NCBI GenBank assembly: GCA_021927905.1
Contig: BLLK01000051.1
Location: 558,001-622,000 of the forward strand
DNA: 64,000 bases
Reading direction: 5' to 3'
Source: Chaetoceros tenuissimus
Lineage: Eukaryota > Bacillariophyta > Thalassiosirophyceae > Chaetocerotales > Chaetocerotaceae
The translations under genes and the position numbers were made by a program. The notes under the pieces are model-generated. The model ran no database searches. It saw only the letters and a program-made list of their open reading frames with translations, and was not told where the DNA came from. Positions 55,484 through 64,000 of the stretch are shown here, one piece after another (position 1 is the stretch's first letter; every line of letters begins with the position of its first letter).

Positions 55484-57931
55484 ATGAATAACGTGAGCAT
55501 TTCAGAGGGAAATATCAACAAGGATAAAGTCCCAGCTGAGAAGCTGAAGACAATGACACCAAATACAATGAATACAAGTGCAGGCTTTGACCTGAATAGT
55601 ATCACATCAATCAAGATATCAGGAGAAAGCCCAGACTGTGATAGTCTCTCTTCTGTATCATGTCATAGTTCTATTGCTTCCAATGTAGATATTGAAAACA
55701 TCAATGGGCAGCATAAACATGGTGATGACCTTGTGCTTGAGAATTTGCCTAGCAGTCCAAAGCAGCAGACATCACCATACCGAAACCTATATCAGAAACC
55801 TTCTCATGATGATGATGATGTGCTCATTTCAAGTCCAGTCAATCAGATAAGCAATATCGACATTTCTCCTGAGTTTTGTACGTCACCTTCAACTGATGCA
55901 ATCATAGGGATCGGGAACTGCATAAAAGACTTGAAAGGAAAAGATATATTTCAACCGGTCCAGGAGAAACATGAACATAAATCACAGCTCTTGATCGAAG
56001 ATGAAGAATTTGCTCTCAATAATATATTAGAAATTCCTGAGAAAAAAGTCAATGCAAAAGAGAGAATGGACTTTCACGATGCCTCTTCGGACGACCAAGA
56101 TCCACAAACAAAGTTACACATAAAAGAAGCAATTATCAAATCACAGCGGAATGAACTTATGCGTTATAATACCATGATTAAAAAATATCGCTCAAGAATC
56201 AAGGAGAAAAATGAATCGATCAAAAGCCTCGAAGATAACATCCGTGCCCTGAAACATCAATTGAATTCTTCATCACAAGAGAATCCTGACTATGAACCTT
56301 CCATGTCAGCTCTCAATACTACATTTGACAGTGCACTATTGTCAAATGGTGAAATCACCTGTGAAGAAGCAACCCTTGATGCACTTCAAACTGAAATACG
56401 GACCTATAAGCAAATCATAGCTACTCTAACAGATGAAAATAATACGTTCAGGCAGAAAGAGTTGAATCATCTTACAAAAATTCAAGAACTTGAACGGAGT
56501 TTATTAAGCACAAGCAAACAGACAGATATGGGGCTTTCCGTCGAGAAACTACGACATAAACTCGAAATGAAAAATGCTATCATTGAAAATAACATTGTGG
56601 AACTAGATATTCTGAGAGACGAAGAAGAGGGGCATCAAATTCAAGTTGCAGAACTTGGCCAACAAGTACTCCGATTGGAAAAGAGGAACGAAACACTTCA
56701 GAATGAAAACAAAACACTTCAAAAACTATTGGAAACATCTAGAGAAGCAGTCATCAATCGTTCTACTGAGACATCTTTCGACGAGTCTTTGCATGAATTA
56801 CATACTAGTATGAACATGTCACTTTTATCGCATATGGACGAGAATGCCGTTATTGAATCTTTGAAACAAGAGCTCGAGGAAACAAAATCGAGAGAAGTCA
56901 AGCTTCGACAAGAATTAGAAAAAGTGACGGTTTCCGACGGGAATAAAGATGCAATTATGGAAAGTTTGACTGAATCACAACAGGAAGCTATTGCATATTT
57001 GACTGGGGAACTCAAAAATCTTCGTGAGAAGATGGCAGATGAACATAAGAAACACAAAGATCAGATACTTGATATGAAATCGAAGGACGAACAGCTACTC
57101 TTGCTAGAACATGAAAACAAGCTGGTAGTTTCTGAATCTCTCAAAAATGTAGAGTTGTTGGAAAAAGTGAAACAAGACCTATCCATTAAAGCTGGAGAAA
57201 ACAAATGCCTTAAGGATGAAGTCATTGAACTAATAGAAAAGACGGCTCAAATTCAATATTTACAGCAACAACTGAAAGCATTGAATACTTCTCACTCAAA
57301 TTTGGTTGACAAAAATAAAGAACTTACCAGGAAAGTATGTTCAGAAGAGGAACCTCCATTGATTCCCTCTCCACGAAGAAGGAAAGATACAATAGCATCG
57401 GAAGCCGAAGATACAGTAATGACTGTTGAGATTGATTCAGAAGTACAGGATGTTGGGACAGAGTACATACTTCGTAATGGATTGGATGATCATGCAAGGA
57501 AATTTGCAATATTGAAGAAAGCCATGAAACAGCAGTATGAAGCGAAAGAAAGAAGATACGAGGTAAGGCTCAAGAAATTAGAACGACAAGTGAATAAACA
57601 ACAAAAGCTTTTAGATCAGAAAAGTGCCGATCTGAAAGAAAATGAAATAAAGAGAATATCAAATGAGGCAGAAATGCAAGATCAAATGGAAGCGTTGAAG
57701 ACATCTGCAAAGGAGAGAGAAGCAGCAATCAATAGTCTGAAGATAAGGATGCGATCGTCTTCGAGTCCTAGTAAGGCAAACAAAACGAAAATAATTTCTG
57801 AGATATCAGATGTTTTGATTGATGGTGTAGGAAAGAGTATTGAATTGTTTGAATCCATGTCGTTTGGTAATGAAAAGGAGGATGCCAAGAGTGTTAGTGA
57901 CAGTATAGCCCCATCCACGACGCTAGAGTAG
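55484..57931 (+). CDS. Large coiled-coil protein
   Basis: Intronless, 815 residues. The N-terminal ~200 residues are Ser/Asn/Asp-rich and probably disordered. From about 220 onward most of the protein is heptad-rich coiled coil, with Glu/Lys/Leu/Gln-rich stretches (for example MIKKYRSRIKEKNESIKSLE and LGQQVLRLEKRNETLQNENK). A break lies near 615-665 (PPLIPSPRRRKDT). No head domain is seen. It resembles golgin, centrosomal or spindle coiled-coil proteins only in composition, so no specific function is assigned. Confidence 0.75.
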   Translation: MNNVSISEGNINKDKVPAEKLKTMTPNTMNTSAGFDLNSITSIKISGESPDCDSLSSVSCHSSIASNVDIENINGQHKHGDDLVLENLPSSPKQQTSPYRNLYQKPSHDDDDVLISSPVNQISNIDISPEFCTSPSTDAIIGIGNCIKDLKGKDIFQPVQEKHEHKSQLLIEDEEFALNNILEIPEKKVNAKERMDFHDASSDDQDPQTKLHIKEAIIKSQRNELMRYNTMIKKYRSRIKEKNESIKSLEDNIRALKHQLNSSSQENPDYEPSMSALNTTFDSALLSNGEITCEEATLDALQTEIRTYKQIIATLTDENNTFRQKELNHLTKIQELERSLLSTSKQTDMGLSVEKLRHKLEMKNAIIENNIVELDILRDEEEGHQIQVAELGQQVLRLEKRNETLQNENKTLQKLLETSREAVINRSTETSFDESLHELHTSMNMSLLSHMDENAVIESLKQELEETKSREVKLRQELEKVTVSDGNKDAIMESLTESQQEAIAYLTGELKNLREKMADEHKKHKDQILDMKSKDEQLLLLEHENKLVVSESLKNVELLEKVKQDLSIKAGENKCLKDEVIELIEKTAQIQYLQQQLKALNTSHSNLVDKNKELTRKVCSEEEPPLIPSPRRRKDTIASEAEDTVMTVEIDSEVQDVGTEYILRNGLDDHARKFAILKKAMKQQYEAKERRYEVRLKKLERQVNKQQKLLDQKSADLKENEIKRISNEAEMQDQMEALKTSAKEREAAINSLKIRMRSSSSPSKANKTKIISEISDVLIDGVGKSIELFESMSFGNEKEDAKSVSDSIAPSTTLE

Positions 57932-58034
57932 CTTGTCTAGTTCGTCACAAAAACGAAACTATACTTATAAAGATAAGACTATTCTAAAACAGTATACAGG
58001 TGCAGTATACAAAACTACTAAATTTACTCTATCT

Positions 58035-59204
58035 TCACATTACTCCAATGTCTTCCCGTTGCGAAGATTTTTTGCTGCATACAATTTTAACTTTTCCCTG
58101 TGCTTTACTCTTTCTTGCAAAGTTCACATCATCACAATCAGCATCACCGGGTTCGTAATGAATAACTAAAGTATCAAGATCTGGAGCCAATCTACTCCTA
58201 TCAATGTCTTCCACTTCATCAGGTACATCCTCACTGCGATAAGACTTTCTTTTCAATGTGCATAAATAAATATCAGGAGTCTCTTCAAACTCGTGACTCA
58301 AAATAGTTTGACCTTTTTCAGGAACTTGCCATAAAAAGTAGCCACTTTTATTTCCCGAGAAACTAAATGATGGAAAATACTCAGAGAAGTCTTGATTCGG
58401 CTTTCGCATCTTTGAAAAATAGGATAAAGATACCAACAAAATGATCCAAGCAAAAATAAAGTCAAAGTTGATAAATCCCATAGATAGGAATCTATCTTTT
58501 GGATATTGGACATATGAGCCACCCAAGATTTGGAACAATACAATGAAAGCGGCTACAGGCCATACCCATGTTCCTTCTGCAATTACAAATTCTGGTTTGG
58601 ACGAGCTAGGAGTTTCATCGACAGCTTCAGTAGGAGGAGGTGTTGATGGCGATTGGAAAATATTGCTATCCGTCTCTCTTTTAATCGTTGGAATTTCTGG
58701 CTCGTTCTCATCTTGTGAACTCTCATTTTCACTTTCGTGTTGACTGGTTGCATCCTTTGTAGGGAGTATACTACTTAGGCCAGATAAAGGTGTGCTAACA
58801 TCAATTGCAATTGTGTCTGGGGTGGGTGGCACTACAGCATCATCAGAGAGGATTCCATCTTTTGACTTTTGACAAAATACTGTAATGATTACTTTTGCAT
58901 AACTACTACGTTTCTCTCCAGAATACTTGACGAGGACTGAAGTACATTTATGAGAAGGAATCACTTTCGACTTGACCTTATCAAGAGGAAGATTGGTAAA
59001 CATAACTGTTTCATCAGAGTAATGTGTTGCTTCCTCGAGAGTTTTGACTTCACCATCAAATTGAGGAATCACATCAATCTTTCCTCCCTTTACTTGCTGA
59101 AGCGTCTGTACATCAACTTGTTGGATATATTCAGAAGGAGGGCATTTATATATGAATGTATCATTCCCTTTCCCTTTCGCAAAATATTCTTTTTGGACTA
59201 ACAT
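58035..59204 (-). CDS. Two-transmembrane protein of unknown function
   Basis: Intronless, 389 residues. Two hydrophobic helices lie at about 211-232 (GTWVWPVAAFIVLFQILGG) and 243-264 (FINFDFIFAWIILLVSLSYF). Residues 1-115 and about 275-389 are hydrophilic, and a Pro/Ser/Glu-rich linker lies at 120-205. No N-terminal signal peptide is evident. A C-terminal region carries paired acidic clusters. I recognise no family. It is divergent from the Tim17/22/23-like gene across a 246-bp gap centred on the palindrome ATGACGTCAT. Confidence 0.7.
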   Translation of the reverse strand: MLVQKEYFAKGKGNDTFIYKCPPSEYIQQVDVQTLQQVKGGKIDVIPQFDGEVKTLEEATHYSDETVMFTNLPLDKVKSKVIPSHKCTSVLVKYSGEKRSSYAKVIITVFCQKSKDGILSDDAVVPPTPDTIAIDVSTPLSGLSSILPTKDATSQHESENESSQDENEPEIPTIKRETDSNIFQSPSTPPPTEAVDETPSSSKPEFVIAEGTWVWPVAAFIVLFQILGGSYVQYPKDRFLSMGFINFDFIFAWIILLVSLSYFSKMRKPNQDFSEYFPSFSFSGNKSGYFLWQVPEKGQTILSHEFEETPDIYLCTLKRKSYRSEDVPDEVEDIDRSRLAPDLDTLVIHYEPGDADCDDVNFARKSKAQGKVKIVCSKKSSQREDIGVM

Positions 59205-59400
59205 TGTACTACCTTGAAACTATGTCTTATACTATACAGATAATATCAATGTATTTATGTATTTAATAGATGATCGATGTTCCTACGGAATCCTATTTCA
59301 ACCATCAGAAGGAGTTGAGTTCTTCAGAATATTGAAATTTTGGAGAAGACCTGACACTTTTTCGGCGATGAAGGAACTACCGCGAAAAAATGAGAATAGT

Positions 59401-59410
59401 ATGACGTCAT
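59401..59410. promoter_or_regulatory. CRE/bZIP palindrome ATGACGTCAT in divergent promoter
   Basis: A perfect 10-bp palindrome 41 bp upstream of the Tim17/22/23-like start and 197 bp upstream of the two-TM gene start. TGACGTCA is the canonical CRE and the core of the CO2/cAMP-responsive elements described in diatoms (established knowledge). Confidence 0.55.
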
Positions 59411-59450
59411 CAAGTGGAAAAAGGCCTATGACATTGTGACCGGAGCTTTC

Positions 59451-60084
59451 ATGCTTTCATCAATGTATATCTCTCATCCTTTGGACTGGACAAAGCATCA
59501 TAATAAATACCGAATAAAGAGATTGGCGAAACTATCACAGACTTCAATTATGCCATCGTCTCCTCCATTTCAGTTGACTTCATATCGATCGCCATCTACA
59601 GTTGTTTCAGAATCCGTTTATCAAGTAATAACTGGATGCTTCTGTGGAGGAATTTGGGGTCTAGTTACTCCCTTTCATCCTCCAGGCTCGATTGGTGCAA
59701 TAGAGGGTAAGTCTGGGATAGATGTCTCTTTTTTCATGTAGCTTTTACTCTCTTATTCACTGAAATATTCTCTATTTTGTTCATCTCTATAAAGAACGAA
59801 AAACTGGTATATTCAAAGCTGCTCGTCCATTTTCATCCATATCTTCTGTTATGCATAATGCTGCTATATTTGGAACAATAATGGGTGTACAAAGGCTTTC
59901 GTCAAAATCATTAGAACTTATAAGACAAAAGGACGATGTTATAAATGAACTATTTGGTTTCGGTGTTACATACAAGTATTACAACAAATTTTTGGGGTCG
60001 ACAGAAGAAAGATTAATTGTTCACAATCGTATATTTGGTGGGATTGTATTAGGTGCTTTTCTCTATGGTCATATAGTAGTTTGA
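59451..60084 (+). CDS. Tim17/Tim22/Tim23-family small membrane protein
   Basis: Exons 59451-59706 and 59795-60084 join in phase 1 to 181 residues; the acceptor is AAG. The protein has small-residue-rich helices with GxxxG-like pairs (TGCFCGGIWGL, AAIFGTIMGVQRL, RIFGGIVLGAFLYG) and a charged segment IRQKDDVINELFGFG, typical of the Tim17/22/23/PMP24 family. Members are mitochondrial or plastid inner-membrane import or channel proteins. Length fits Tim17/Tim22-like or accessory complex I subunits; no more precise assignment is made. Start is the first in-frame ATG, with the alternative ATG at 59463 also possible. Confidence 0.7.
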
Positions 60085-60332
60085 GTATTAAAATTGGTTG
60101 ATCTAGTATTACATCTTCTGTTTCAATTATGAGAATATGGTTCATATAGTAAGAAGACTCCCATTTTAGGAACGGGCCATATATTACAGATCTTTACCTT
60201 ACTACTACCGCTAAGCTATTGCTTTTTTTCCGCCTAATTTTATAAAAAGAACAGTTTTCAATTCAAATACGTAAATATTTATATCATGTTTACAGCTAAT
60301 GGAGGATAACATCAATCTGAGTCACTCGTCAC

Positions 60333-61477
<1,145 letters not shown>

Positions 61478-64000
61478 TTATTTGTTCTTCTTAGCTTTGT
61501 TCTTCTTCGATGCTTTCGACTTCTTGATAGCCTTACTTGCACCAGCGGCTGATATCTTAACATCACCGCACATAGCTTGTACCCATTCATTGTCATTAAT
61601 ATTTTTGATCATATCCAAATATCTTTGATTCGGATCAGGGCCTTTACCTTTGACTTCATCTGATCTCAATATCATTTCAAGACACTGTTTACTAGCTTTT
61701 CCTCTCTTTAGATTTCCAGGTGTCAACTTCACTCTGTATTTGTACTGAGCAAGGGTAGAATAAGGGGCACATACAGGAATTGCATAAAGGATGACATCAT
61801 CAGACATTGGCTTCCCTGTAAGCTTGCTGATTTCTGCAGTGTCATCAACTGAAAGTTCGTTTCCTTCACCATCATCTTCGATGATTCCATCTTCTGCAAG
61901 GATCTCACGCCATGCTTCTTTTTCCGCTTCCTTCTCAGCTTTTGTTTTTCTTCCGCGTTGTGCATCATTTTCTGATTCCTTTTGATCATTAAGGCCTTGA
62001 TGACCATATTTCTGAACAGTTCTGATAATACCAGCCAAACTTGCTGAGAAATTATCTACTCTCGATGTTTGCGACAACTGCAATAATCTTTGAGCAGCAG
62101 CTTTTTGAGCTTCTACTTCAAGGGTCATTAAATTTTCCAAAACTTCAGCATCGAGTTTATTCCATCGAACTTCATCATTTACAGTGACAATTTGTGCAAG
62201 AAGATCTTGAATCTCAGGAGCTAGCTTCTGTACTACTTCCTTTGAATCTCTTACAAGTAGAGCTACGGCTTCTGAAGCTGCCTTTAGCTGACTTTCAGAC
62301 TCGGCTTCAATATTCCTTCCTCCTTTCTTCTTCTTAGACTTTGATCCTCCTTGCAAAGCCATTAATGCCAATTCTCTATCTTCGTCATCTTGATCTGCAT
62401 ACCTTTTGGCTTTCTTTTTGAGCTTGGCCTTCTTCCCTCTTGTATTAGCTGCACTTGCTTCACTATGTTGCGAGTTGGATTCTTCCTTTTCTGCATTCAA
62501 AGCAGCCTTCCGTTTCTTGGCCTCTTCCTCCTCCTTTCTTACTTTTGCCAAAATTTCCTCGGCGGCCTCAAGCGAGCCATACTTCTTTATAAGCTTTCTT
62601 TCCTTTGCGGACAATCCTTTCTTTTTCTTTGGTTTTTCTTCCGCTGAATCTGACAGAGATGCAACTGGCGACTCCTTTTCATTGGTTATTTCTATCTTCG
62701 AAATTGCGTCGGTAACCTTATCTTCACTGGAGGAGTCGGAAGCTTTTTTATTTTGCTTCTTAGTTCCTTCTGCGCCTTCACTTTTTTTAGATTGTTTTGG
62801 TTTCGAAGTTTCAGTTGTCTTTTTCTTCGGTAGTTTTTCTTGTTTTGACTGGGATTCTGTTTTAGCCTCATTTGCTTCTGCTCTTTCTTCCGCAGCCTGT
62901 TCGAGGGCCATGAGTGCAAAATCACGTCGTTCATTATGATGTCTAGCTACACTAGCCTCGTCTCCTAAACGAAACAAAACTCCCATCCCCATTTCAAGTT
63001 GAACTGGAGGTAGAAAATTCTTCTTTCCACGAATCATAAAACCTCCAACAGATAAATATTCACCAGTTGGGGCAGTTTTGCTCACTTGATGAGATTCAAC
63101 CCACCATGCAGATGTCACCATGCGTGCGCCCCATGCCGATGATCGACAAATTGCAAAATTACCTGCTTCTCTCAGAGCCTGGTCTGACAAAGGCAAAACT
63201 TCAGTTGCACCACTTTCTGTTCGGCGTCTCTTTGCTCGCAGTATGCATGTGGGCGCTCCGTGGACATCAGCGTGCAAATACGCATCTCCTGGTCTTAAAT
63301 ATCTTTTCACTAGTTGCTCATTTTGCTGTGCATCTCTACCACCAATACAAAGGTAATTATCGCTTGTAATGAAATAAATGAACTTTTCAAACCAATGCTG
63401 TTTACGCTGAATGCTCATCATTGTAGAATATGACATTTTCTTCTTTTTCTGGGCTTCTTCAATCTGCCTTTTAGCATTAGCTTCTGCTGCCTGTAGAACC
63501 TTCTCAGATGCTTCCACTGTTTTCTCGGCTTTATCTTTTGATATACGATATTTGTCATACAGTTGACGAGCATTTCCATAAGCAGACTCTTTTAGAGATA
63601 CAGTTACATCTTTAATAGTGGGAGTATCTTCAGTGTCCTGATCCCAATTCATTGTATCTGGCAAGGATAGTGTAATCTCGTCCTTTTCGAGCATAAGTTT
63701 TTTCATGAGCAAAGCTATTGGATTTAAGTTCGACTTTTCCACTGTAACCAATTCTTCTAATGCATCCCAGTCCATTCCACTTTCTAACGCGGAATTGATA
63801 ACTCCAATTGCTTTGTCGACATCATCTGCATGCATCTCGATGAGTTGCGCACTTTCCTTCACTTTTTCCATTTCAACCTCGAGCCCTTCCATTCTCTTAC
63901 TTTGATCTTTCTTAATTTTATCTAGACGCTCAATTGCACTTTGCTCTGCCGCTTCCGCACGAATTGCTCGTTTTTGACCTTCTATCAACGAAAAGAATTC
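61478..64000 (-). CDS. NEMF: NEMF/Rqc2 ribosome quality-control factor (N-terminus outside window)
   Basis: The frame stays open to the right edge, so the start and N-terminal NFACT-N domain lie outside; about 840 residues are visible. Next from the edge come helical coiled-coil segments, then the NFACT-R domain (YDKYRISKDKAEKTVEA, KFIYFITSDNYLCIGGRDAQ, AYLHADVHGAPTCI, SAWWVESHQVSKTAPTGEYL, GGFMIRGKKNFLPP). A long Lys/Glu-rich linker follows, then the NFACT-C domain (LYAIPVCAPYSTLAQYKYRV, KLTPGNLKRGKASK) and a Lys-rich tail. NEMF/Rqc2 binds stalled 60S subunits, recruits Listerin and adds C-terminal tails to nascent chains. This gene looks full length over the part seen. Confidence 0.93.
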   Translation of the reverse strand, partial: EFFSLIEGQKRAIRAEAAEQSAIERLDKIKKDQSKRMEGLEVEMEKVKESAQLIEMHADDVDKAIGVINSALESGMDWDALEELVTVEKSNLNPIALLMKKLMLEKDEITLSLPDTMNWDQDTEDTPTIKDVTVSLKESAYGNARQLYDKYRISKDKAEKTVEASEKVLQAAEANAKRQIEEAQKKKKMSYSTMMSIQRKQHWFEKFIYFITSDNYLCIGGRDAQQNEQLVKRYLRPGDAYLHADVHGAPTCILRAKRRRTESGATEVLPLSDQALREAGNFAICRSSAWGARMVTSAWWVESHQVSKTAPTGEYLSVGGFMIRGKKNFLPPVQLEMGMGVLFRLGDEASVARHHNERRDFALMALEQAAEERAEANEAKTESQSKQEKLPKKKTTETSKPKQSKKSEGAEGTKKQNKKASDSSSEDKVTDAISKIEITNEKESPVASLSDSAEEKPKKKKGLSAKERKLIKKYGSLEAAEEILAKVRKEEEEAKKRKAALNAEKEESNSQHSEASAANTRGKKAKLKKKAKRYADQDDEDRELALMALQGGSKSKKKKGGRNIEAESESQLKAASEAVALLVRDSKEVVQKLAPEIQDLLAQIVTVNDEVRWNKLDAEVLENLMTLEVEAQKAAAQRLLQLSQTSRVDNFSASLAGIIRTVQKYGHQGLNDQKESENDAQRGRKTKAEKEAEKEAWREILAEDGIIEDDGEGNELSVDDTAEISKLTGKPMSDDVILYAIPVCAPYSTLAQYKYRVKLTPGNLKRGKASKQCLEMILRSDEVKGKGPDPNQRYLDMIKNINDNEWVQAMCGDVKISAAGASKAIKKSKASKKNKAKKNK

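Noticed and set aside
62406-62939. 177-codon plus-strand Phe/Ser-rich frame
   Set aside because: Antisense shadow of the charged NEMF linker.

Overview
This is a gene-dense nuclear window from a stramenopile, most likely a diatom (inference). The supporting signs are compact, intron-poor genes with short GTAAGT/GTATGT introns, gaps of 100-800 bp, and a fairly AT-rich base composition. Conserved eukaryotic housekeeping genes (RPA1, dymeclin, SNAPC3, DPM1, NEMF, an Na/Ca exchanger, a BEACH protein, an isovaleryl-CoA dehydrogenase) lie beside lineage-style families: 7TM receptors, Cys-rich secreted proteins and C2HC-repeat proteins. Introns were placed by eye from donor/acceptor sites and frame continuity. 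No tRNA, rRNA or CRISPR was found.

Layout. 0-4.3 kb: a divergent pair of paralogous kinases, the left one (cut by the window edge) a predicted pseudokinase. 5-15.9 kb: a 3,591-residue BEACH-WD40 protein. 16-28 kb: a Cx2Cx13Hx3C-repeat protein, an ERp29-like ER membrane protein ending in a SAP domain, a 7TM receptor, an EGF-rich type I membrane protein, a doubtful small gene and a secreted ShK-like protein. 28.5-37.7 kb: a 9.2-kb tyrosine-recombinase retrotransposon (DIRS order, Ngaro/PAT-type split direct repeats) that looks whole and recent. 38.1 kb: a small MITE-like element. 38.7-64 kb: SNAPC3, dymeclin, a RING-like/ubiquitin-like membrane protein, a second 7TM receptor, an LCMT-type methyltransferase, RPA1, isovaleryl-CoA dehydrogenase, a CCX/NCLX exchanger, a coiled-coil protein, a two-TM protein, a Tim17/22/23-family protein, DPM1, and the C-terminal part of NEMF/Rqc2, which runs off the right edge.

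The host genes do not form a pathway cluster. Shared themes are signalling (two kinases, two 7TM receptors, a Ca2+ exchanger) and secretory-pathway biology (BEACH protein, dymeclin, ERp29-like protein, DPM1, EGF and ShK proteins). The most notable observations are the complete retroelement with a readable TCCCA integration core, the kinase/pseudokinase pair with matching intron positions and phases, the ERp29-TM-SAP architecture, and a duplicated ~85-bp noncoding block upstream of neighbouring genes.
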